A DNA stretch of 19,477 nucleotides from JBGTLW01 sp041743835 (GCA_041743835.1 JBGTLW010000033.1:1-19477), one strand, 5' to 3'; shown: positions 1 to 7,575, numbered from the stretch's first letter. Notes: generated by a model not told the origin, from the letters alone. Numbers and translations: made by a program.

Positions 1-570
1 GCGGCACTGCGGGCGCTGCTCAGGCAGGACCCGGACGTGGTCATGGTCGGTGAAATCCGCGATGCAGAGACCGCCAAGATCGCGATCCAGGCCTCGCTCA
101 CCGGCCACCTCGTGCTCTCCACGCTTCACACCAATGATGCGCCCTCGTCGGTCACCCGCTTGATCAACATCGGCGTTGAGCCTTACCTCATCGGTAGCGC
201 GGTCAACGCCTGCCTCGCTCAACGGCTGGTGCGAAAGATCTGTGACCACTGCAAGGTGCAGACCCCGCCCGACGACACGGTGGCTGAGCACCTGGCGATG
301 CAGGGGGTGGCGATGGATATGGTTTGGAAGGGTACAGGTTGTGACCGCTGCCGCAACACCGGCTACTCGGGCCGGCTGGGCCTCTACGAGCTGCTGCTGC
401 TCAACGACAACCTGCGCGATCGCATCGCAAGCAACCCCAATGTCACCGAGTTCCGCAGGATGTGCATCGAAGGCGGCATGGTTACGCTGCGTCAGGATGG
501 CTTCGCCAAGGTCGCAAAAGGACAGACCACCGTCGATGAAGTGCTCCGTGTCACCGAAGCCGCGATTTGA
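1..570 (+). CDS. GspE/PilB-family secretion/pilus assembly ATPase, C-terminal part (5' truncated by window)
   Basis: The reading frame is open from base 1 and ends at TGA 568-570, giving 189 residues of the C-terminal part of a type II secretion / type IV pilus hexameric ATPase. These cytoplasmic enzymes hydrolyse ATP to drive pseudopilus or pilus polymerisation. Visible are the Walker B region with its aspartate box (DPDVVMVGEIRDAET), the His box (LSTLHTND), and a GspE/PilB-type tetracysteine zinc site made of two CxxC pairs at fragment residues 81/84 and 114/117. The end of the family is recognisable (GLYELL, then RQDGFAKVAKGQTTVDEVLRVT), so the 3' end is intact. The N-terminal domain and Walker A lie outside the window. 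GspE and PilB cannot be told apart from this fragment, so no symbol is given. It converges on mnmA, 51 bases downstream. Confidence 0.93.
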   Translation, partial: AALRALLRQDPDVVMVGEIRDAETAKIAIQASLTGHLVLSTLHTNDAPSSVTRLINIGVEPYLIGSAVNACLAQRLVRKICDHCKVQTPPDDTVAEHLAMQGVAMDMVWKGTGCDRCRNTGYSGRLGLYELLLLNDNLRDRIASNPNVTEFRRMCIEGGMVTLRQDGFAKVAKGQTTVDEVLRVTEAAI

Positions 571-621
571 GCTTGCGTGTCTGCGGTTTGTCGCACGCTA
601 ACTGGCGGTACACGGCGGGGG

Positions 622-1941
622 CTACGCCCTCGCACTGTGTACAGGGTGGACAGCCCCGATCCACCCGCCACATAGCACAGCATCTGCGAGGTCGGTTCCA
701 TCCCGGCCATAGCACACGATCGCCTGCCCCGGCGTCACCGCTTCGACGGGCTCCTCAAAAGCAACCTCGATCTGCCTCGACTGCAACCCGGTATCGGTCT
801 CCTGCGGTGTATCCATGCGCATGACGCGGACTTGAGCGGGCACAGGGTCGGAGTTGTACCGCACCTTGGCCAGGCAATCGATCCACTGGTCATCCGCGGG
901 TTGATCGACCAACCAGTTGGCTTCGTCGGCCACGCAGCCGGTGGAAAACAGGTCGTCCTTCGGGCCGACGGTGATGGTGTTGGCGACGGGGTCTTTATCG
1001 ACCACATAGATCGGGTAGCCGAACGCGACACCCACGCCCCGCCGCTGCCCGAGGGTGAAGTGCTGGTGGCCGGGGTGCTTGCCGATGGTGTGGCCCCGGG
1101 TGTCCACAATGTCCCCGGCTGCAAACCCGCCCGCGGTGTGCCGTTCCACCATGCCCGCGTAGTTGTTGTCGGGCACGAAGCAGATCTCCTGCGAATCGGG
1201 CTTGTTGAATGTGTTCAGCCCAGCATCACGGGCAATCTGGCGTATGGTGGGCTTGTCGTAACCGCCGATGGGCAGCAGCATGTGAGCCAACTGATTGCGG
1301 GGTGATCCAAAGAGAACATAGGACTGGTCCTTGCCGCGGTCGATACCCCGCTTAAGCAGGGGATACCGCGCACGGGTCTCATCGCGGTGGGTCTGGTATT
1401 CAACCCGAGCATAATGCCCCGTCGCGACAAACTCGGCATCGATCGAGCGTGCGTAGGCGTGGAGCTTGCCGAACTTAAGCCAGTCGTTACAACGCACGCA
1501 CGGGTTGGGGGTCCGCCCCGCGTTGTACTCGGCCACGAAGTAATCCATGATCCGGCCAAAGTCCTTCTCGAAGTTCAGCACATAGAACGGGACGCCCAAC
1601 GTGGCGGCCACCAGCCGGGCATCGTGCGCATCGTTGACGGAGCAGCACCCCTGCTTGTGCGACCTGGGCCGCGCTCCCCCGGCCGATTCGGCCTCAGGGC
1701 CGGGGGACTCACACACATCCGCTTCAGGCTCGGCAATCGCACCGTTCCGCATGAACACGCCCACCACGTCATAACCATCATCCATGAGCAGCTTTGCCGC
1801 GGCAGATGAATCGACCCCGCCCGACATGGCCACGACAACCTTCCGGCCACGGCCGACACCCGCGGTGTTCGGTGCGGCTTGCTTCCGGGGTACAGGTTTC
1901 CGGGGTGCAGTTGGGCCGGGATGTCCCGTTTTTGGTGACAT
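622..1941 (-). CDS. mnmA: tRNA-specific 2-thiouridylase MnmA
   Basis: MnmA activates U34 of tRNA Lys, Glu and Gln with ATP and inserts sulfur received from a relay, forming the s2U of wobble 5-substituted 2-thiouridines in the cytoplasm. The 439-residue product shows the PP-loop AMSGGVDSS (S40-S46), the first catalytic cysteine in NPCVRCND (C151, by comparison with E. coli C102) and the second in SQEICFVPD (C254, by comparison with C199). GHYARV and LGQRRG motifs and the C-terminal beta-barrel are also present. The reading frame stays open upstream to 2385, but that part is antisense to the next gene. ATG 1941 is preferred because the N-terminus before the PP-loop is already a 30-residue basic extension and a TAGAAT hexamer lies 8 bases before it. 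Residues about 71-96 form an Ala/Glu/Gly-rich insertion relative to E. coli MnmA. The gene is divergent from the exported-protein gene at 2027. Confidence 0.95.
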   Translation of the reverse strand: MSPKTGHPGPTAPRKPVPRKQAAPNTAGVGRGRKVVVAMSGGVDSSAAAKLLMDDGYDVVGVFMRNGAIAEPEADVCESPGPEAESAGGARPRSHKQGCCSVNDAHDARLVAATLGVPFYVLNFEKDFGRIMDYFVAEYNAGRTPNPCVRCNDWLKFGKLHAYARSIDAEFVATGHYARVEYQTHRDETRARYPLLKRGIDRGKDQSYVLFGSPRNQLAHMLLPIGGYDKPTIRQIARDAGLNTFNKPDSQEICFVPDNNYAGMVERHTAGGFAAGDIVDTRGHTIGKHPGHQHFTLGQRRGVGVAFGYPIYVVDKDPVANTITVGPKDDLFSTGCVADEANWLVDQPADDQWIDCLAKVRYNSDPVPAQVRVMRMDTPQETDTGLQSRQIEVAFEEPVEAVTPGQAIVCYGRDGTDLADAVLCGGWIGAVHPVHSARA

Positions 1942-1949
1942 GGCATCAG

Positions 1950-1955
1950 ATTCTA
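1950..1955 (-). promoter_or_regulatory. candidate -10 element (TAGAAT) of mnmA, leaderless type
   Basis: On the minus strand TAGAAT ends 8 bases before the mnmA ATG. No Shine-Dalgarno is visible in the spacer and no clear -35 upstream. If it acts as a -10, transcription would start at or within a base or two of the start codon. Confidence 0.4.
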
Positions 1956-1980
1956 GCCGGAGCGGGACCCGCGAGTTGTG

Positions 1981-1986
1981 TATGAT
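1981..1986 (+). promoter_or_regulatory. candidate -10 element (TATGAT) of the exported-protein gene
   Basis: TATGAT matches the sigma-70 -10 consensus at five of six positions and lies 40 bases before ATG 2027. It would give a leader of roughly 34 bases that includes the Shine-Dalgarno. No good -35 hexamer is seen at the expected spacing. Confidence 0.4.
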
Positions 1987-2026
1987 GTTCAACCATCGCC
2001 CACGTTCAACCCCGAAAGGATTTGTT

Positions 2027-3817
2027 ATGCGACCCCTGACTGCAACCACCCGTGCCCTGTGCCTGACTTGTGTTCTGGTCGGACTGCTTGCCACGATCGG
2101 TGCCGCCCCCGTGCGAGCCGACGTGTCCAAGGCCCTGGAAGCGGCGCCCAGCAACGCACACATGGTCTTTGTCATCCCCAACCTGACGCAACTCAACGAC
2201 AAGGTCAGCGGGTTGAACAGGGCACTTGGGCTCAATGTCGCGGAGATGGACAACTTTCTGGTGAAGATGAAGGCCGAGGCCAAGGCCGTCAACGGGGTGG
2301 ATGACAACGGCTCGATGGTCATCATCCTGCCGGACGTTGCCTCCGCGATGATGGGCGGCGGTGGAGCCGAGCCCCCGATGCTCATGCTGATCCCCGTGAC
2401 CGATTACGACGCGTTCATTGGCAACTACCAGCCGGTGACCGAGGATGGCAACCCCATCGCGACGCTGACGATGACCCAGGGCCAGCCCGCCTTCGCGAAG
2501 AAGGCCGGCAGCCACGCGGTCCTCAGCCCCTTGCGTGCCGTGACCGAGGCCTATGAGCCCGGCGGAGCCGCGGGAGCCAAAGCAATCATGACCAGCCTTG
2601 GCAAGGTAGGCGGAGCCGCCGCCACCACTGCAGAGGTGGTGATGTATTTCAATCTCGCAGCCATGTCGCCCACGCTTTCACCCATGATCGATCAAGGTGT
2701 TGCCCAGGCAAACCAGGAGCTCGATCAGATGGCGCAGTTCGGCATGGACCCCGCGATGATCAAGAGCCAGAAAGACATGCTGGCCATGTACGCGTCGATC
2801 GGCAAGATGGTGCTTCGTGATGCCGCGGCTGGCGTCGCCACCGCGACGATGACCGACAAGGGCAACGGCATCACCTACGCGATTCAGTTCAAGGACGGCA
2901 CACAACTGGCCAGGATGTTCCCCGGCGGGAGCAACGGTCCGGGCAAGATGCTCGCCGACCTGCCCGACCGGGCCTACATCTTCGCGGGCGCGATGGACGC
3001 CAAAGCCATCAACCTCGGCCTCATCAGCGAGGAACTGGTCAAGCTCATCCCCGAGGGCGACCAGCAGATGGCGATGCTCCGCGAGTCGCTGCCCATGATC
3101 AAGCAACTCAAGGGCGCGGCTGGAGCCTTCTACGCGCCGCAGCGCGGGGGAGCGATGGGCATCCTCAATGTCCTCCAGGTCGCCTACGTGGATGACACCG
3201 CGGCTTACTTGACCGCCACGAAGAAGCAGATGGACCAGATGAACGGCATGGCCGTGCCCATGGGTGCCGGCGGCGAGATGAAGTTCGCCACCACGTACGC
3301 CGAGAACGCGATGGAGATCGGCGGAACCCAGGTCGATCAATACAACGTCACCATGCAGTTCCCGCCAGAGATCCAGCAGCAGATGATGCCCCTGATGATG
3401 GTGCTCGGGGGATCGGGGTACGGCGGATACATCGCGGCTAAAGGCGATGCTGTGGTGACGACGATGGTGACCGACCCGCAACTGATTACCGCTGGGCTTG
3501 AGGCTATCGGTGGTGGCGCGGGCCTGGGGGCCGACCCCAAACTCGCGGAGCTCCGCAAGGAAGCGTTGCCCGGCGCGCTGGCGGCTGAGGGCTACTTCTC
3601 GTTTGCCGGCGTCGGCGTGCTGGCCAACCAGTACCTGCCCATGTTCGGTATGCCGCCGATCAACATCCCCGCGGACCTCCCGCCGATCGCTTTCGGCGCG
3701 GTGGTTGAGGGAGGCGGAGCCAGCGTGCGGTACTACGTCCCCAACGCAACGGTGAAGTTCCTCATCGACGAGGGCCGCAAGTTCACCGGCGGTGCCGGTG
3801 GCCCGGCCCCGTTCTAA
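2027..3817 (+). CDS. exported Met-rich protein of unknown function (DUF3352-like architecture)
   Basis: Function not recognised. ATG 2027 is chosen because GAAAGGA precedes it with a 6-base spacer and a signal peptide follows directly: a basic start, a hydrophobic core at about residues 10-27, and an AxA-like cleavage site after residue 31 (PVRA before DV). The frame is open upstream to 1784, but that part is antisense to mnmA. The 596-residue product has no other obvious membrane segment and is probably periplasmic or surface-located. The mature part appears to contain no cysteine; by hand count it has about 41 methionines, near 7 percent. It is rich in Gly and Ala, with repeated alternation of hydrophobic strands and LADLP-like turns, and ends in a Gly/Pro-rich tail. 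The general look recalls large exported DUF3352-like proteins of planctomycetes, but that is an impression only. Monocistronic, and convergent with the propeller gene. Confidence 0.82.
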   Translation: MRPLTATTRALCLTCVLVGLLATIGAAPVRADVSKALEAAPSNAHMVFVIPNLTQLNDKVSGLNRALGLNVAEMDNFLVKMKAEAKAVNGVDDNGSMVIILPDVASAMMGGGGAEPPMLMLIPVTDYDAFIGNYQPVTEDGNPIATLTMTQGQPAFAKKAGSHAVLSPLRAVTEAYEPGGAAGAKAIMTSLGKVGGAAATTAEVVMYFNLAAMSPTLSPMIDQGVAQANQELDQMAQFGMDPAMIKSQKDMLAMYASIGKMVLRDAAAGVATATMTDKGNGITYAIQFKDGTQLARMFPGGSNGPGKMLADLPDRAYIFAGAMDAKAINLGLISEELVKLIPEGDQQMAMLRESLPMIKQLKGAAGAFYAPQRGGAMGILNVLQVAYVDDTAAYLTATKKQMDQMNGMAVPMGAGGEMKFATTYAENAMEIGGTQVDQYNVTMQFPPEIQQQMMPLMMVLGGSGYGGYIAAKGDAVVTTMVTDPQLITAGLEAIGGGAGLGADPKLAELRKEALPGALAAEGYFSFAGVGVLANQYLPMFGMPPINIPADLPPIAFGAVVEGGGASVRYYVPNATVKFLIDEGRKFTGGAGGPAPF

Positions 3818-3872
3818 ACCCGGCCCCCCGGCCCCACCCGGAATCCGGAACCCGCCGCCCCAGAAACCGCCG

Positions 3873-5270
3873 CTACACCGGCTGTGGTGACGCCATGCCC
3901 TCGCTCACGCTGTCGGGCATGCGCCACGCCTTACCGTTCGCGTCGCAGAAGTAAAGCGACACGTGCGAGGGGTGGTGCGCATCCGCAGCGGCCCATAGCA
4001 TCGCAAAATCGCGGTGGGCATTCAGCGGCCGGCGGGCGTAGGCGTGGTTATGGGCAGCGTCGGCGCACAGCGTTTTGAGCTGACGCCACGTCACGCCTTG
4101 ATCGACCGACTGCCAGAGGCACATGGTTCCTCCTGCGGCAAATGCTTGAGGACCAGGCTCGGTCGGGGCGACCAGACGCCAGTCGTCATCGGCGAGCAGC
4201 AGCAGCGAGCCGTGGTCGTAGTTGTGATCGGATGTGGTGATGTGGTGGTGTGTCCACGCCCGGCCATCGAACTTGGCGAGGTGCCAACGGTGCGGCCCGC
4301 CTTCGGGGCCGGGCCAGGCGCTGCGGCTTATGAGGTAGAGCAGCACTGGATGGCCTTGGGGGTCGAACTGTAAGTCCTTGAGATAGACGAGCACGCCCGC
4401 CGCCAGCCCATCGAACACCCGCGCGGGGTTGGCGATGTCAGTCAGCGGCAAGGCCAGCTTCTCCCCGGTCGCGGTGTGCCAGCTCTGTCCGCCATCCGTG
4501 GACTGAGCATAGTAGATGTTGGTCCGCCGATTGAGCGGGCTGTCGCCTTTGGTGGGCGGGTGCATGTCGAATGCAGTGCCCAGCAAACCATCACCGCGGG
4601 GCCAACTGATCTGGTAACTGCCCTCGGCGATCTTGGACAGGTACGGCTTGGCCGTCCAGCCCGGCCACCCGATCCCATCCGGACTGACGGTCACGCCGAG
4701 CCGCCGCTTCCTGGCGTCCTCGTAGAAAGTATGGAGGAACACGCAGCCGTGGCCCGCCAGCCACCACGGCTGGGGGTACGAGAAGTTGTCACCCGGGTCG
4801 AACGTGCGCACCAGCTCGAAGCTGTCGATGTCGTGCGGCCTGGCCGAGCGCAGGATATCGCTGGGGCGGCGTGAGCCGTGGGCCGGGCAAAAGACGATCA
4901 AGTGACCCGCGGGGTCGATGCACAACACCGGGTTTTCGTGGGCATCGATGACATCGCGGGTGAGCAACTCGACCGGGCGGGCTAACTTGCCTGCGTGGTG
5001 GTCGAAGTAGCTGATGGTGCAGACGGTTGAGCCGGGCACTTCCACGCCTTGCGGCATGTAGCTGGCATCGGCTGGTTTGTCGCCCGCGCCGCCGAAGACG
5101 AAGTAGGTGCGATTGGCGTCCGCGCGGTAGATGGCGACGGGCGCGTGCTGCTGCGGGTAGGTCGCCAGCCCGCCGGAGTATTTCCAGAAGTAGGGCGGGT
5201 CGGTCTTCTGGTTGCCGTACCAGACGCCACGGAAGCCCGGCGCAAAGCGCGTTGTCAATGGCTTGGACAT
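3873..5270 (-). CDS. BNR-4-like beta-propeller protein, probable carbohydrate-active enzyme
   Basis: The 465-residue product resembles the BNR-4 family (PF15892-like), seven-bladed propellers often found in polysaccharide-utilisation loci. Supporting stretches are KYSGGLATYPQQHAPVAIY (residues 30-48), DAHENPV (109-115), PAHG (129-132), NFSYPQPWW (162-170) and a Thr-Asp-Gly-Gly-x-Ser-Trp BNR box near 258-264. Ulvan lyases of PL24/PL25 use paired histidines on a related fold, so H111 and H131 are candidate active-site residues. That comparison is from memory and is inference. There is no signal peptide: the chain starts MSKPLTTRFA, so it probably acts in the cytoplasm on imported oligosaccharides. 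Its ATG lies 30 bases after the oxidoreductase stop, has no strong Shine-Dalgarno and no TANNNT, and is most likely co-transcribed with that gene. Substrate unknown. Confidence 0.8.
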   Translation of the reverse strand: MSKPLTTRFAPGFRGVWYGNQKTDPPYFWKYSGGLATYPQQHAPVAIYRADANRTYFVFGGAGDKPADASYMPQGVEVPGSTVCTISYFDHHAGKLARPVELLTRDVIDAHENPVLCIDPAGHLIVFCPAHGSRRPSDILRSARPHDIDSFELVRTFDPGDNFSYPQPWWLAGHGCVFLHTFYEDARKRRLGVTVSPDGIGWPGWTAKPYLSKIAEGSYQISWPRGDGLLGTAFDMHPPTKGDSPLNRRTNIYYAQSTDGGQSWHTATGEKLALPLTDIANPARVFDGLAAGVLVYLKDLQFDPQGHPVLLYLISRSAWPGPEGGPHRWHLAKFDGRAWTHHHITTSDHNYDHGSLLLLADDDWRLVAPTEPGPQAFAAGGTMCLWQSVDQGVTWRQLKTLCADAAHNHAYARRPLNAHRDFAMLWAAADAHHPSHVSLYFCDANGKAWRMPDSVSEGMASPQPV

Positions 5271-5300
5271 GACCGGTGTCTCATCAGGTTGTTCGCCACA

Positions 5301-6482
5301 TCACAGGGCCGGGACATCAACCCACTTACGCTCCGCCCAGCTCTGCATGCCAAGCTCCGCGAGTTGCACACCGCGTGCGCCAGCCATCAAGTCCCACTGG
5401 AACGGCTCATCCAGCGCCACGTGACGCAGGAACAGCTCCCACTGGATCTTAAACGCGTTGTCGTAAGCGATGTTGTTGGGCACCTGCTCCCAGCCGGCAA
5501 AGAAGTCGATCGGCTGGGCGATGTCCGGATTCCAAACCGGCTTGGGTGTGTTGGCGGCCGCCTGGGTCATCACCTCGCGCAGCCCCGCGACGGCAGAGCC
5601 CTTGGTGCCATCAACTTGCACGGTCAGCAGGTCGTCCCGACGAACGCGCGTACACCACGAGGAGTTGAACTGACACATCGTGCCATCCTCCAGCACAAAC
5701 ATCGCGTAGGCGGAGTCATCGGCTGTCGCACGGAACGGGGTGCCATCCTCGTGGCGGCGCTGGGGGATGTCGGTCCGCCCGTATGCGACCAGGGACTTGA
5801 CGGGGCCGAACAGATTGCGGATCACGTACTCCCAGTGGCAGAACATGTCGATCATCATGCCCCCGCCGTCCTCCGCGCGGTAATTCCACGACGGCCGTTG
5901 CGCGGGCTGATCCAGGTCCATGCCGGAGAACACCCAGTAACCAAAGTCGCCCTTCACCGAGAGGATGTCGCCGAAGAACCCGAGTTCCTTGAGCATGGCG
6001 ATCTTGCGGAAGCTGGGGAGCCAGAGCTTGTCCTGAACCACACCATCTTTCTTGCCAGCCGCCTTGACCATCTTCGCGAGGCGCAGGGCCTCGTCGGTCT
6101 TGGTCGCGGTGGGCTTCTCGCAGTACACCGCCTTGATCATCTTGGATTCGCAGGCCATCTCTAGGAAGCCGGCGCGCTGCAGCGTGCCGGAGGCATCGAA
6201 GAAGACCTCGTACTCCCCGTGTTTCCCATCCATGGCGCCTTGGAGATCGGTGGTGTATTTGTATGGCTCGCCCACAGCCCCGGTGCCGTGCGCCACCGCC
6301 AACTCGCGGAGCTTGTTCTCGTTGCGGCCGGTGAGGATGGGGTCTGGCATCAGCGCAAGGTCCGGGCTGATGCGGATGCCGCCCTGCTTGATGATCGCGG
6401 TGATGGATCGGATCAGGTGCTGGTTGGTGCCCATGCGTCCGGTGACGCCGTTCATAATGATGCCGATGCGACGGGTTTCCAT
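5301..6482 (-). CDS. Gfo/Idh/MocA-family oxidoreductase
   Basis: Predicted NAD(P)-dependent sugar or inositol dehydrogenase, 393 residues, cytoplasmic. The N-terminal Rossmann motif reads IIMNGVTGRMG (residues 8-18). The family signature EKP is at 122-124, followed by a lysine at 152 (VVQDKLW) and a C-terminal domain with a candidate catalytic histidine at 216 (IDMFCHWEYV). The start METRRIG at 6482 is chosen over ATG 6509 because AAGGAG sits 7 bases before it. This Shine-Dalgarno lies inside one arm of a 10-base inverted repeat (6486-6495 / 6542-6551). The gene follows the AraC-type regulator by 190 bases and precedes the propeller gene by 30 bases, so the three probably form a sugar-catabolic unit. 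The sugar cannot be named from sequence alone. Confidence 0.9.
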   Translation of the reverse strand: METRRIGIIMNGVTGRMGTNQHLIRSITAIIKQGGIRISPDLALMPDPILTGRNENKLRELAVAHGTGAVGEPYKYTTDLQGAMDGKHGEYEVFFDASGTLQRAGFLEMACESKMIKAVYCEKPTATKTDEALRLAKMVKAAGKKDGVVQDKLWLPSFRKIAMLKELGFFGDILSVKGDFGYWVFSGMDLDQPAQRPSWNYRAEDGGGMMIDMFCHWEYVIRNLFGPVKSLVAYGRTDIPQRRHEDGTPFRATADDSAYAMFVLEDGTMCQFNSSWCTRVRRDDLLTVQVDGTKGSAVAGLREVMTQAAANTPKPVWNPDIAQPIDFFAGWEQVPNNIAYDNAFKIQWELFLRHVALDEPFQWDLMAGARGVQLAELGMQSWAERKWVDVPAL

Positions 6483-6485
6483 GGT

Positions 6486-6551
6486 GCGACTCCTTGATTG
6501 GGGTGACATAGCGTATCGCGCATGAAGCGAGAAGTCGTTGGAAGGAGTCGC
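6486..6551 (-). promoter_or_regulatory. inverted repeat that could sequester the oxidoreductase ribosome-binding site
   Basis: On the minus strand GCGACTCCTT (6551-6542) is the exact reverse complement of AAGGAGTCGC (6495-6486), which contains the Shine-Dalgarno of the gene at 6482. The arms enclose 46 bases, which hold a smaller TCGC/GCGA dyad. Folding in the mRNA would hide the ribosome-binding site. The repeat is seen directly; the regulatory role is inference. Confidence 0.45.
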
Positions 6552-6591
6552 CAGCGGTGTTGTCCGATTCGGCCATCGGGGATCGCTGGAG

Positions 6592-6597
6592 CCTATA
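6592..6597 (-). promoter_or_regulatory. candidate -10 element (TATAGG) upstream of the oxidoreductase gene
   Basis: TATAGG (overlapping TAGGCT on the same strand) is the best -10-like site in the 190-base gap. It would give a leader of roughly 100 bases that includes the 10-base inverted repeat. No convincing -35. Read-through from the regulator gene is equally possible. Confidence 0.22.
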
Positions 6598-6635
6598 GCC
6601 CCGGCCCGCGGGTTTTGGGGAAGCCTTCATTCATT

Positions 6636-6656
6636 TGCAGCCTCACGCTTACTGCA
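6636..6656. promoter_or_regulatory. candidate operator dyad TGCAG-N11-CTGCA
   Basis: A 21-base imperfect palindrome with 5-base half-sites lies just downstream of the AraC-type regulator gene, about 40 bases upstream of the candidate -10 for the oxidoreductase. Position and spacing would suit a regulator dimer, but five-base half-sites are weak evidence. Confidence 0.2.
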
Positions 6657-6672
6657 TACCGGTGCCCATCCG

Positions 6673-7563
6673 CTACATGATCGCCGGGTCTTCACGGAAT
6701 CGGCGGGGGCTCATCCCCGCCTGCTGGCTGAACCAACGCGAGAAGGTCGCCACCGAGCCGAAGCCCAGTTGGTCGGCCACCTGATTGATCTTGAGCCGAT
6801 CCTGCGAGAGCACCTGCCGCGCCAGGGCAAACCGCCGAGCGGTGATGTAGGTGTGCGGGGTGCAGCCCATCGCGGCATGGAAACGGCGGGCGAAGTGTCG
6901 CACGGAAAAGTGGGCGATGGATGCCAGCTCTTCGATCGACGGGGGCGAGCTCAGGCGTTTGTCGATCATGTCCAGCGCGGCCGACATACCACGCTCATGC
7001 GCATCGGGTTCCGCGTAGGGTGCCGCCGCATCGCCCGATGCGCCGCCGGTGGGCCAGAGACACAACGCCTCCGCCAGCCGAGCCATAAGCATGGGCGGCC
7101 GCACCTCGCGCACCGCGCCAAGTCGAATCACCACCCGCATCGCGGCCACCAGTGCCGTCACCCCCTCAAGCTCGGTGACCAGCGCAGGGAACACGCCGCG
7201 CGTCAAACCAAACGCGTCGGCATCGATGCGAAAGCGGATGTGATACACCCGCCCCGGCGCTTCGTGGTCCGGCTGAGGCTCCAGCTCATAGCCGTGCGAC
7301 TGACCCGGCAGCGCGACCATCGCGGTCGTCCCCGACAAGTCAGACCACTGATCCCCCACCATCGCGCGCCCAGCACAGTGCTCCAGCAGGTCAAATTGCA
7401 ACAGGTTGTCGTGCGCATGGGGTGCGATTGACCACGGCCCATCCACAGGATGCGTCAGAGACTGCTCGATCCGCGATGGCTCCGAAAACAGCGAAGCGCA
7501 CAGCGTGCGGATCGCGGTGTCGCGGCGCGGGGCATCCGGTGCTTGGGCTGTGGCGAGCGGCAT
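6673..7563 (-). CDS. AraC-family transcriptional regulator
   Basis: The 296-residue product is a DNA-binding regulator with an N-terminal cupin-like sensing domain (motifs PHAHDNLLQFDLL and LPGQSHGYEL, and HIRFRID further on) and a C-terminal AraC double helix-turn-helix. HTH1 reads SIEELASIAHFSVRHFARRF and HTH2 reads KINQVADQLGFGSVATFSRW, followed by the typical SPRRFR end. Such proteins normally bind a sugar or similar ligand and activate neighbouring genes. ATG 7563 is preferred over the in-frame GTG 7569 because TAAAAT ends exactly 6 bases before the ATG, whereas the GTG would abut the hexamer. The next gene on the same strand is the Gfo/Idh/MocA oxidoreductase, the likely target. The ligand cannot be deduced. 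Confidence 0.9.
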   Translation of the reverse strand: MPLATAQAPDAPRRDTAIRTLCASLFSEPSRIEQSLTHPVDGPWSIAPHAHDNLLQFDLLEHCAGRAMVGDQWSDLSGTTAMVALPGQSHGYELEPQPDHEAPGRVYHIRFRIDADAFGLTRGVFPALVTELEGVTALVAAMRVVIRLGAVREVRPPMLMARLAEALCLWPTGGASGDAAAPYAEPDAHERGMSAALDMIDKRLSSPPSIEELASIAHFSVRHFARRFHAAMGCTPHTYITARRFALARQVLSQDRLKINQVADQLGFGSVATFSRWFSQQAGMSPRRFREDPAIM

Positions 7564-7569
7564 GCCCAC

Positions 7570-7575
7570 ATTTTA
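7570..7575 (-). promoter_or_regulatory. candidate -10 element (TAAAAT) of the AraC-type gene, leaderless type
   Basis: TAAAAT matches the -10 consensus at five of six positions and ends exactly 6 bases before ATG 7563. No Shine-Dalgarno is present. Transcription would begin at about the start codon. Confidence 0.45.

Noticed and set aside
575..598. GCGTG...CACGC hairpin between the GspE/PilB gene and mnmA as a terminator
   Set aside because: Only a 5-base stem with a 14-base loop and no T-run on either strand.
1942..2385. N-terminal extension of MnmA
   Set aside because: The frame stays open but overlaps the divergent gene and its promoter; the extra 148 residues do not resemble MnmA.
2678..3481. 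267-codon open frame on the minus strand opposite the exported-protein gene
   Set aside because: His- and Arg-rich composition typical of a reverse-strand shadow; the plus-strand gene has signal peptide, Shine-Dalgarno and -10 support.
3873..5270. Calling the propeller protein an extracellular ulvan lyase
   Set aside because: Fold-level resemblance only, no signal peptide, and no other ulvan-utilisation genes nearby.
5049..6164. 371-codon open frame on the plus strand opposite the oxidoreductase and propeller genes
   Set aside because: Antisense shadow of two recognised genes; no start-site signal and no recognisable domain.
7564..7569. GTG start for the AraC-type regulator
   Set aside because: It would directly abut the TAAAAT hexamer; ATG 7563 fits the 6-base spacing found at other genes. 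The two differ by only two residues, so this stays a preference.
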